DNA of 64,000 nucleotides, taken from Pelodictyon luteolum DSM 273. GTDB lineage: Bacteria; Bacteroidota; Chlorobiia; Chlorobiales; Chlorobiaceae. Position numbers and translations under genes: made by a program. Positions 58,701 through 64,000 of the stretch are shown one piece after another. The stretch covers positions 373,001 to 437,000 of the forward strand of contig NC_007512.1 in NCBI RefSeq assembly GCF_000012485.1, in the 5' to 3' direction. Numbering within the stretch: position 1 is the stretch's first letter; every line of letters starts with the position of its first letter. Under the pieces are notes generated by a model. It worked only from the letters and a program-made list of their open reading frames with translations, did no database searches and was not told the origin of the DNA.

Positions 58701-61700
58701 CCAGTAACGCAGACGGGACCGATACCTATGAAGGGGTCGAGGTTGTCAGCAAAGGCGGTGCCGTTACTGTCAGTTCCGGTGCGGTCACGGTTTCAGGTGG
58801 CACTGCTGTCGATTTGGCAATGGATTTCCGACTGATTGCCAGCACGGGAGAGCTGCTCAGCACATACAGCTCGTTCGATGCTGCTCTTGCTGCGGCCCGC
58901 TCGGCTGCAGCTACTAACACCGGCCTGACCATTGCTGTTGCAGACGGCGCTGCTGTGGTGCTTGACGGCTCGGGCGAAGGTCTCGTCAGCGGCCTCACCA
59001 TCATCGGCTCCGGAACGGACGATGCGGCGACCTTCACCGGTGCACTCACCATCGACCAGTCCAACGTCACGCTCCAGGGCGTGCGGTTCGAGACGGTCGG
59101 CGACGTGGCTGCGGTGACGGTCAGCGCATCCGGCGCAACAATCGCGGATGTGAGTTTCACCGGTACTAATGTGGCCACCAGCTCGGTTGGTGTGGCTGTC
59201 GGTGCCGCAATTGGCGTCTCAATCACGGGCAGTGATTTCACCAACCTTGACACTGCCATTGCGCTTGCAGACACCTATGGAGCGGCGGCGGTGATTACCG
59301 GCAATACCATTGCATCGTCTACGGTTGGCATCGATATCAATGGTCTCGCTGCCGCGGCAGATGTCACGGTCACGAATAACAGTTTCGACAGCAACGATAC
59401 CGCCCTCCTTCTCGATAAGGCGAGCACCGATTACAATGCCGCTGCGTCACTGGCGGTAGAGTACAACCGTTTCGATGTTCCTGTCGATCATGTTGGTGTT
59501 GACGCCGACGGGGTGTCCTTCAGCGGTGCTCTCCAGACAGAACTTCTGGCCACCCTCCCCTTGAATACCTATGTTCTGGCTCAAACGGATACTGCTGGTC
59601 ATACTGACGGCGAAGCCATCACCAATGACGGCAACACTGCCATGGAGAGTGCCAGCAACTATGTTGTGGATGGCACTACAGCCACTGGTGATACGGTTGT
59701 GTTCCAGCAGGACGATTACGGCCTGACTCTGGACATGACCAGCGGGTCCACCCTTGCCCTTGACCTTGACAGTGACAGCACCTATACCACCTATGTTGTC
59801 GGAGAACTTGGTGAGGGGACCGTATACATTTCAACGGCAATCGAGAACATCACCGGTACAGCACAGGGGGACTCCATTACTGGAAGCGCAGATGCGAATG
59901 TACTCTCCGGCCTTGAAGGGATGGATGTCCTGAGCGGCGGAGCGGGCAACGATACCATCTACGGTGGCGCCGATGACGATCTCATCTATGGCGGTGACGG
60001 AAACGACATTCTCTATTCCGGTTCCGCCACCCTTACGGACAGCGTACAGGGTGTTGGAGACGATGTTCTCTATGGCGGTGCAGGTGACGATACCTACAAG
60101 GTCGGCGAGGTCGCCGACCAGAACTATTTTGTAGGCGGTGATGGGGAGGATACTGCGGTCTTCAGCAGGACCATCGGCTCCTACTACATCAACCGCGCAG
60201 ACCTGCGCTTCCTGACGGATGTCAACCTGACTTCGGGGACGGAAGATGCCATCTGGGGGGTACTCAACAACGACGAGAGTTCTCTTAGTGCTACTGGCAG
60301 TGAAACGGCGGTTGATGTCGATTTCGCTTCCGACCAGCCGATCTTCCAGGTTGAATATGTCGTCAACGGGGTGACGATCCAGACGGATTATGTGCAGGCC
60401 GAAAACCTTGAATTTACTGATGTTACCCTGATATGGGGGACGCTGGCGGAGCTTGAATCCGATCTGGCGATCTCCGGCCTTGCCGATGCGGTCGATCCGG
60501 ATGCGGACTTCCGTACCGAACTCTTCGTTACCTCCAGCGATCCTGAAGTCGCATTCGTCTATAACGGCGGTGGTTCGCCCGATGAACTGAACACGCCGAA
60601 CTATGTGCTTGGCAGCCTGAAAGCCGATACGATCATCGGTGGTGATGGTGCCGATGTCGTCTTCGGTCTTGCGGGCGACGATAAGATCACCGGCGGTCTG
60701 GGTGTCGATACGCTTGATGGCGGCATCGGTGAGGACAACTACTACATCACACCGCAAATCTACAATGCGGAAACAGGGTATTGGATTGGTGACGAGTTCC
60801 AGGCTGGCGACATCATCGCCGATACGGGTGACGGTGATGCCGGCATAGACCAGCTCGACGAAGTCCATATCATCGATGGAGGTTATGTCCACTTCGACTA
60901 TGGAACCCTCACAGGAGTCGACGAGGTCCTTTACGACAGCTACATGGCTGAAGATAACGGAGTCACCTCTTCGGACAGCAACCAGGTGTATGTCACAAGC
61001 GAGCAGTTCGACGGTGTCGACTACTTCCGCTCGGGCTCGGCTGCGTACGATTACCTGGAGATCGAGTTCTTTGAAAACGACACCACCCTTACGGCTACGA
61101 ATGTCGTCGGTGTTGAAGCGGTGGTTCTCGATACCTGGACCGACGGTTCAGAAGAAAACAGGATTGATGCGGCTGGCATCACCACTGATGCCATTGTCTA
61201 TGTCCGCGGCGGCCAGTCCGATACCGATTCGGACTCCATCAGGGTCGACAATCTGGTTGCCGATATCCGTGCCGACGGTTACACTACCGTTACGGGACAC
61301 TCTACAACCGGCATCTATTATGGTGACCTTGACATCAACCTGCGCTCCGGTGCTGGAGAGGTCAGGATCTGGACGGGTGCGGATGACACCACCGTCACAA
61401 CCCGTACCGGCAGTTTAGCCTATGTCGATGCTGACAAGCTTACCCTTGGCGACCTCTATCTGGACGGCGTCGGCAATGTGACGGTCGTCAATGCCGGAAG
61501 CATAACGGTTGACGCTTCGAAGGATCTGGCGTTTGACGACCTTGACACCCTCAACCCGCTTACCGGTACGTTGAGTGTAACGACCAAAAATTACGCGGAT
61601 ATTGATATCCTGACCGGTACGAACACCACGACCGTAACCAGTTATTATGGCCATGTCGATGTCGATGCTACCGAGCTTCTCGATGACAAGGTTGCCGGCC

Positions 61701-64000
61701 AGTACAACCTTATCCTGAAGGGTTCGTCTTCGGTCACCGTGACCGAACTGCAGGGCGATGTGAATGCCTCGCTGAGTTCCGGGGCGATGGACATCACCAC
61801 GGCAACCACCCTTGAGGCTGGCCATGACGGCAATGTCGATATCATCACGGGTACCCATGATACCAAAATCACGGGAACGACCGACGGCCTTTCGGTCACG
61901 GTCAATGCCGACCTGCTCTCGAGTGATGCAGTGCACTCCGATGTCCTGACCCTCGACGGGCAGGCCGACTTCGATGTCGATCATATCGCTTCGGGAGTTA
62001 CCGTCGATGCTGACGGTGATGGATCGGGCGCAGCCCTGCAGGGCACGCTCGTCATCGACACCGATGCCGCTGCCAAGGATGTCCTGGTTCTTACCGGTGT
62101 GGCGGCTACGACGATCAACACGCAGTCGTCTCTCGGCGGGACTGTTACTGTCGAAGCCGACAAGCTGGCTGACGACATCACGCTTGCGCTCAACGGAGCT
62201 GCGGCAATTACGGTGAACGATCTGGTCGGTGATATCGATGCCGACGGCAACGGTACCACCACAGGCATGACCGCCGGTGACCTGATCGTCAAGACCGCCG
62301 ACAACGGCGGCGGCTCGCTTGCCATTCATACCGGCGACACCTCGCTGTACCTCAATACGGCTGCCGACACGGATACAAAGGATGCGGTCACGGTCGACGC
62401 AGACATGATGGCCCGCGACACCGACATGTACATCGGCGGTGCTTCGAATGTCACCATTACAGGCCTTATTACCGATCTCTACGCCTCGAGCGCCGCGACG
62501 GACTATGCGACCCTGAGCGGGTCCCTCACCGTGACGACCGGTGCGTTGACCAATGGCGGCGGAACCGGCGGGGCAGTCCAGTTCGTGCTCGGTTCGGGTG
62601 TAACGACCGTCGTTGCCAATGAGTCCGGAACCGATGCTACGACGACGGACCTCGTTATCGATGCTACGGCGCTCACCGCCAACACTCTGACGCTGCGGGG
62701 TACCGCCGAGATTGAAGTCGATCATGTGAGCACCAATGTCGATGCAGGCGGCGATGCCGAGAGCTCACTGTCGCCGTTGAGCGGAATGCTGGATATCGAT
62801 GCGGAGGCAGGATCGCATACATTCACGGTTACGACCGGTACCGGGCGTACCGCAGTCACGGCGGCAACCGGCAACACAATCACCATCGCTGCGGCGCTGC
62901 TTGATGATATCAATGCAGTGGTGTCCGGCGCAAAGGCCGATGCGGAGCTGGTCCTCGACGGTACCGGTACGGTGAGGGTCAACGATCTCAACGGTGACCT
63001 GAATGCCGAAGATTTCAGCGGGGCTACGGGCACTTCCCTGACGGTCAATGTCTCCGACCTGTCTGGAACCGGAGACGGTGCGGACAGCCTTGCCGCCCTT
63101 GAAATCGTGACAGGCTCAACCGATACCAACATTACCGGTAACGACCTTTACGACGATGTCGATACGCTTGATATCCGGGTTGATGGTTCCGCTCTGGCCG
63201 GTCAAGCCGGTGAACGCCTGAAACTCAGCGGTACGGCCGAGTATGTTGTTGAGAACAATACGGACAATCAGAAGCTGACCCTCGATGTATACGATCTTCT
63301 CGACAACAATGAAGTGACCCTCCAGGGTGTCGGTGACTTCGAACTCACAGGCACCAGCGCCGATGTGGATGCCAGCGATCTTACTGGCGACATTACCGTC
63401 CGGACGAAAAACACTGATCCTGATGCTGCCGACGACATCATTGTCACCTCCGGATCGGGCATCACGACCGTGGACGCTGTGGAATCTGTCGACAAGATCA
63501 CCCTGAACGCGGCACTGATTCATGACGACCATCTGGATGCGGAACGCACCATAGAGACGGAAAAAACCGAAGTCAATGTTCTTGGCGCAGGTACCGTCGT
63601 TGTCACTAACCTCAAGGCTGACCTTGATGCTTCAAGCTTTACGGGTACTCTGGATGTGACCCGTACTGCTGTCGGTGTTGATGCGTCGGAAAACCCCTAC
63701 ATCGATGATGTCGACATCACGGTCGGCGTCAAGGGCGCTTCAATTGACGCGGGTGAAATCCGCAACAATACGACCTATGTCGATGCGCACCTGATGGATG
63801 CGGACGGCCTGCTTACGCTGGAAGGTGCAGACGCCACCTCGTTCCTTGTTGACCTTGTCAATGAAGGCGCAAAAATCGATGCCAGGGGCCTCGACGGTGC
63901 GCTTGATGTCTACACCATCGACGGTGTTGGCAAGACTTCGGTTGTCGAGGTCCTGACCGGTACGGCTGAGACTACGATTACTTCGAATGCCGGCGCGGTC
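49739..64000 (+). CDS. Giant DUF4347 / VCBS / RTX surface or secreted protein (giant 2, 3' end beyond window)
   Basis: A single frame from ATG 49739 stays open to the right edge (4,754 codons). The start is preceded in frame by a stop and lacks a ribosome site. Approximate order: DUF4347 (about 30-190; LHILGHGGPGAVRFGG, IDIYFWSCRTAQGTEG); a cadherin-like unit; four nearly identical 96-residue cadherin-like repeats (51142-52294); a VCBS unit; five to six longer repeats (type TVSLGTVSSGFTEIDG...); RTX calcium-binding nonapeptide blocks (from 55965, 57829, 58375, 59905 and 60630); a right-handed beta-helix-like stretch (58880-59460); then Asp/Thr/Val-rich solenoid-like repeats to the edge. It has no LEPR-XLL motif and no signal peptide. 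RTX repeats fold with calcium outside the cell after type I secretion. An adhesin or surface-layer-like role is inferred. Confidence 0.92.
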   Translation, partial: MSVAEPHAVCLEQACERAYSDVNKRLTLKSPEVLLYDPGVAEVEVLLAGLDPAVQPLAVQPSDSPQEILAFLISHPQLTALHILGHGGPGAVRFGGVQLNAEDFHVPVDALIQRARLIDIYFWSCRTAQGTEGTTYLQAISENSMANVHASTGLIGETAKGGSWELDVTVSPTVRMPFSSAAREAFEGVLAVTALDNALSVTEQATPTLIDNNVEISGIADSYYLLVSLAGIVSSDQFSFATTVPASPTAGAVYSDSGTIKYYDGSAWSAVATVDSSLDGAGGALKIVFNSSASDAIATAVAQSILYQYSGDDPNVAAREVTYAVYSGSNALVGSSDSTMITVTAVNDAPVNTVSSAVTVAEDTAIAITGLSVADADDTSDITVTLSVTNGTITVAESVTSGLVTTDIGGNGTGTVTLTGTVAEINATLADTGAVSYQGALNYNGSDTLTMLTTDGSLLTDSDTVSITVAAVNDAATFSGDKTGSGNEDGTITGTLAVADAADGLASPLDFSVSTAASNGTATIDATTGAWSYAPTADYNGSDSFTVSVTDGDGNVETQVISVTVAAVNDAATFSGDKTGSGNEDGTITGTLAVADAADGLASPLDFSVSTAASNGTATIDATTGAWSYAPTADYNGSDSFTVSVTDGDGNVETQVISVTVAAVNDAATFSGDKTGSGNEDGTITGTLAVADAADGLASPLDFSVSTAASNGTATIDATTGAWSYAPTADYNGSDSFTVSVTDGDGNVETQVISVTVAAVNDAATFSGDKTGSGNEDGTITGTLAVADAADGLASPLDFSVSTAASNGTATIDATTGAWSYAPTADYNGSDSFTVSVTDGDGNVETQVISITVAAVNDAPVAVNDTGSVAEDATLTVDATLGVLADDTDVDTDATSTVTAIRTGAESAETSTSGTVGTGLVGTYGTLTIAANGSYTYVADQAAADDLDAGDTVTDTFTYTVSDGSLTDTAELVITVTGTNDAPTVSSAITSAQNEGAASYQIDLLTNASDVDDSASLSVTGITYKIGTGDASENIPTGLSLSGSSLTVNPNSTAFNDLGAGQPRVILVSYNVSDGTATVAQTATITITGTNDTPSVTLGTVSSGFTEIDGVDTATNAVAFGTTGTAEIADLDLASDGIANLTITFANSTIRDGAAEQLLVGGSTITLNTTASASNLTVDSSGITWSVAVTRTGDASTGTTSVVFTNSASGGEATTAQAEALLDAIKYNNTSDTPTAGARTFQVTVSDGTATSSVATKSITVVPENDTPVIDLNGTSTGVNDSVGYTEINGADTTANDVKLGVSGTAVVTDLDGDSLANLTVSFLNSDIKDGSSEEFVLGGLHIGLVSNYTTNYLLGGVSKYTITTTVGATETTVVFTDAESATLTKADVAYLLDLVQYNNTSDAPTDGGRNFNITVSDGTDVSSVATKTITVVHENDTPVVSLSAATATYTEINGADTTSNDVSLGTAGQTEISDLDSANLSSLTVSFANSTIQNGAAEQFLVGGSTIALNASTGTTTLVSTVGGVSYAVSITNNSTNTSFVFTKVGTNTVVTKAEAEALLDAIKYNNTLDSPTAGARVFNVTVSDGTESSTAVTKTITVVPTNDTPSVSLYTASGIFTETDGEDVAGNDVAFGTTDQTEISDLDLTSDGIANLTVTFANTTIKDGASEQFTVGGSEIALNASGTTSLSNTIDGINYTATVTTGTTNTTVVFTKEGGGEVTTANAEALLDALKYNNASDSPTEGDRLFNVTVSDGSAVSAVSTQTVSVSAVNDTPTITVNTSATPAFTEVQGADTAANKVTISPNVTIADLDDAIISASVRITNPFDGDILGFTSTSSGKITGTYNSTTGTLSLVAAAGQTPSTADFQAALQSVYFNNSSDTPNTTTRTVECTITDGDAFSLVATETVTVTSTNDTPVVTTSAINIWSGTTTQTSTLSYSDLDPSASQTWTVVSGTGAAFATATDATNGKITFTVANVVDGGNITVKVTDTGSEGAATSVNKLVAVNVYDYALFDTDGTTQLAAYATFADATAAGTAGQVVKIATDNTVSTFVLPDSSVSLDVDASLETAAVSITGNDGDNTLTGTSLNDTLSGGDGDDSLVAGSGNDTLSGGAGADTLDAGLGNDVLAGGTGADSLLGGDGDDVFAYSAFSDATSSAIDEVTGDSISGGAGTDTILISTQGAYDFRTISSAMGIEKLVIDAGTATPTVIIDNKLVGAGEVLNVSSASADGTVNVILHATSLTQGTINITGYEFGDNSEFNGGTGIDTITYYGSVSDYSFSGSPDTYVKIVSDTYGVDHTLRGIEVINFVTEAAPTTVTMSARLIGAGGYAALSDAIAVASTGDLIMMAAPVAVNYAESKVIADKDLWLNVPITTLKDTGTNLSSVSTINAIGTSNTAVLDMTASGYTGDQYGYPNYTTIEVSDGGTAYMDASVLGGRAFTLTGDFRVTGTYLEVLNLDPATARSIDVLTIQDSSANLAALTPTQIATLKSTYGVDAFVGNGDISLTADQIAAFSTSSSVTLLNPNGDVTQIGSNSTAYGYGDTLDAFSSTETGYALATNVAKSVTLADVNTSNTTTYTISGQIIDGLAGNDRISGTSVATSSDALVTDYLIGGEGHDYLIGGGTDLLQGDAGDDIYIVTGANDFVLEDQGEGIDEVRTSLGTYTLTDDVDILRYTGTTVNAGFTGTGNELANRIYGGAYNDTLTGGAGDDVLWGGAGADTLSGGIGNDTIIIGTDRIAVAYYNGAYTTTASANTDPVDDYAGDSVDGGAGIDTLQFQGTANNQNLIISSTTTGIEVFKVVNIPGYTSYALDLDASALSDDSDNFAVTFNTPGSVVSGVASLADDISAKAGTDLVFNGAEMVGNAAANTLKGSAYSDVILGGEGADGLYGQGGNDYIFGEGGNDQIFGGAGDDVIVGGTGDDRAFGDLGSDIFIGGAGNDYFSGSKASEYVDSSPVDTGVDKAVVAADAKIYLSGDARFEATASVTVTSNADGTDTYEGVEVVSKGGAVTVSSGAVTVSGGTAVDLAMDFRLIASTGELLSTYSSFDAALAAARSAAATNTGLTIAVADGAAVVLDGSGEGLVSGLTIIGSGTDDAATFTGALTIDQSNVTLQGVRFETVGDVAAVTVSASGATIADVSFTGTNVATSSVGVAVGAAIGVSITGSDFTNLDTAIALADTYGAAAVITGNTIASSTVGIDINGLAAAADVTVTNNSFDSNDTALLLDKASTDYNAAASLAVEYNRFDVPVDHVGVDADGVSFSGALQTELLATLPLNTYVLAQTDTAGHTDGEAITNDGNTAMESASNYVVDGTTATGDTVVFQQDDYGLTLDMTSGSTLALDLDSDSTYTTYVVGELGEGTVYISTAIENITGTAQGDSITGSADANVLSGLEGMDVLSGGAGNDTIYGGADDDLIYGGDGNDILYSGSATLTDSVQGVGDDVLYGGAGDDTYKVGEVADQNYFVGGDGEDTAVFSRTIGSYYINRADLRFLTDVNLTSGTEDAIWGVLNNDESSLSATGSETAVDVDFASDQPIFQVEYVVNGVTIQTDYVQAENLEFTDVTLIWGTLAELESDLAISGLADAVDPDADFRTELFVTSSDPEVAFVYNGGGSPDELNTPNYVLGSLKADTIIGGDGADVVFGLAGDDKITGGLGVDTLDGGIGEDNYYITPQIYNAETGYWIGDEFQAGDIIADTGDGDAGIDQLDEVHIIDGGYVHFDYGTLTGVDEVLYDSYMAEDNGVTSSDSNQVYVTSEQFDGVDYFRSGSAAYDYLEIEFFENDTTLTATNVVGVEAVVLDTWTDGSEENRIDAAGITTDAIVYVRGGQSDTDSDSIRVDNLVADIRADGYTTVTGHSTTGIYYGDLDINLRSGAGEVRIWTGADDTTVTTRTGSLAYVDADKLTLGDLYLDGVGNVTVVNAGSITVDASKDLAFDDLDTLNPLTGTLSVTTKNYADIDILTGTNTTTVTSYYGHVDVDATELLDDKVAGQYNLILKGSSSVTVTELQGDVNASLSSGAMDITTATTLEAGHDGNVDIITGTHDTKITGTTDGLSVTVNADLLSSDAVHSDVLTLDGQADFDVDHIASGVTVDADGDGSGAALQGTLVIDTDAAAKDVLVLTGVAATTINTQSSLGGTVTVEADKLADDITLALNGAAAITVNDLVGDIDADGNGTTTGMTAGDLIVKTADNGGGSLAIHTGDTSLYLNTAADTDTKDAVTVDADMMARDTDMYIGGASNVTITGLITDLYASSAATDYATLSGSLTVTTGALTNGGGTGGAVQFVLGSGVTTVVANESGTDATTTDLVIDATALTANTLTLRGTAEIEVDHVSTNVDAGGDAESSLSPLSGMLDIDAEAGSHTFTVTTGTGRTAVTAATGNTITIAAALLDDINAVVSGAKADAELVLDGTGTVRVNDLNGDLNAEDFSGATGTSLTVNVSDLSGTGDGADSLAALEIVTGSTDTNITGNDLYDDVDTLDIRVDGSALAGQAGERLKLSGTAEYVVENNTDNQKLTLDVYDLLDNNEVTLQGVGDFELTGTSADVDASDLTGDITVRTKNTDPDAADDIIVTSGSGITTVDAVESVDKITLNAALIHDDHLDAERTIETEKTEVNVLGAGTVVVTNLKADLDASSFTGTLDVTRTAVGVDASENPYIDDVDITVGVKGASIDAGEIRNNTTYVDAHLMDADGLLTLEGADATSFLVDLVNEGAKIDARGLDGALDVYTIDGVGKTSVVEVLTGTAETTITSNAGAV
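51142..52294 (+). repeat. Four tandem 288-bp near-identical repeats in giant 2
   Basis: Four units of exactly 288 bases (96 codons) start near 51142, 51430, 51718 and 52006. They read VAAVNDAATFSGDKTGSGNE ... and end with NVETQVISVT; I found essentially no differences between the central copies. A fifth, diverging start (VAAVNDAPVAVND) follows at 52294. The copies are recent, and unit number is likely to vary between strains or assemblies. Confidence 0.95.
55965..56180 (+). repeat. RTX calcium-binding nonapeptide array 1
   Basis: Consecutive GGxGxDxLx-type nonapeptides (TLSGGDGDD, TLSGGAGADTL, VLAGGTGAD, LLGGDGDDVF) form a parallel beta-roll that binds calcium. This is the first of several blocks in giant 2. 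Confidence 0.93.
57829..57950 (+). repeat. RTX calcium-binding nonapeptide array 2
   Basis: A short block of RTX nonapeptides (YNDTLTGGAGDDVLWGGAGA, then DTLSGGIGNDTI). It is preceded by a more degenerate run at 57560-57660 (DYLIGGEGHDYLIGGG). Confidence 0.9.
58375..58560 (+). repeat. RTX calcium-binding nonapeptide array 3
   Basis: About seven RTX nonapeptides in a row (LGGEGADGL, YGQGGNDYI, FGEGGNDQI, FGGAGDDVI, VGGTGDDRA, FGDLGSDIF, IGGAGNDYF). Confidence 0.93.
59905..60095 (+). repeat. RTX calcium-binding nonapeptide array 4
   Basis: RTX nonapeptides (VLSGGAGNDTIYGGADDDLI, then YGGDGNDILY) followed after a short insertion by VLYGGAGDDTY. Confidence 0.92.
60630..60765 (+). repeat. RTX calcium-binding nonapeptide array 5
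   Basis: The last RTX block in the window (IIGGDGADVVFGLAGDDKI, TGGLGVDTLDGGIGEDNYY). From here to the right edge the protein changes to a different repeat type. Confidence 0.9.

Noticed and set aside
59831-60892. 353-codon minus-strand frame inside giant 2
   Set aside because: It is antisense to clear RTX repeats; the composition is a mirror of GGxGxD codons.

Overview
This 64 kb window probably comes from a green sulfur bacterium (Chlorobiaceae). The AccD and ThyX sequences resemble those of that group as I recall them, the DNA is GC-rich, and many starts lack a strong Shine-Dalgarno site. The assignment is an inference and was not checked by search.

Layout. The first 7.4 kb holds ordinary or decaying genes. 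These are a patatin-like phospholipase with POTRA domains (minus strand, runs off the left edge), accD with a strong terminator, a RelE/ParE-type toxin-antitoxin pair in which each gene has lost one base, a signal-less subtilase with two Ig-like repeats, a group-4 glycosyltransferase that looks truncated and internally deleted, and thyX.

From 7.65 kb to the right edge there is one continuous theme: giant surface or secreted proteins and a cell-envelope machine. Giant protein 1 (about 6,678 aa) has an N-terminal LEPR-XLL motif and a DUF4347 domain. It continues with about eight LamG-type modules, many cadherin-like/VCBS repeats, and discoidin-like, C-type-lectin-like and propeller-like insertions. 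It has no RTX repeats. Directly downstream lies a same-strand, tightly packed set: a TolC-type lipoprotein with a TPR-like tail, a 1,901-aa periplasmic TPR-like protein, an RND/HlyD-type adaptor, a GAF-like/TM/HlyD protein, and a PqqD-M50 metalloprotease-HlyD fusion interrupted by one in-frame amber codon. A second TPR-like protein and a second TolC protein with a long proline-rich spacer follow. On the opposite strand come two 7TMR-DISM histidine kinases and an OmpR-type response regulator, apparently one operon. Divergent from them starts giant protein 2 (more than 4,754 aa, running off the right edge), with DUF4347, cadherin-like/VCBS repeats, RTX calcium-binding repeats and beta-solenoid-like repeats.

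How they may work together (inference). The envelope genes look like an export route for the giant proteins, with two outer-membrane channels, periplasmic adaptors and periplasmic TPR scaffolds. No ABC or RND pump is encoded in the window. The inner-membrane component present is instead the PqqD-M50-HlyD fusion. PqqD-like domains are known to bind leader peptides, so recognition of the LEPR-XLL N-terminus is a testable idea. The two-component genes are placed to control this locus. Several long, nearly identical DNA repeats inside the giant and TPR genes suggest recent expansion by recombination.
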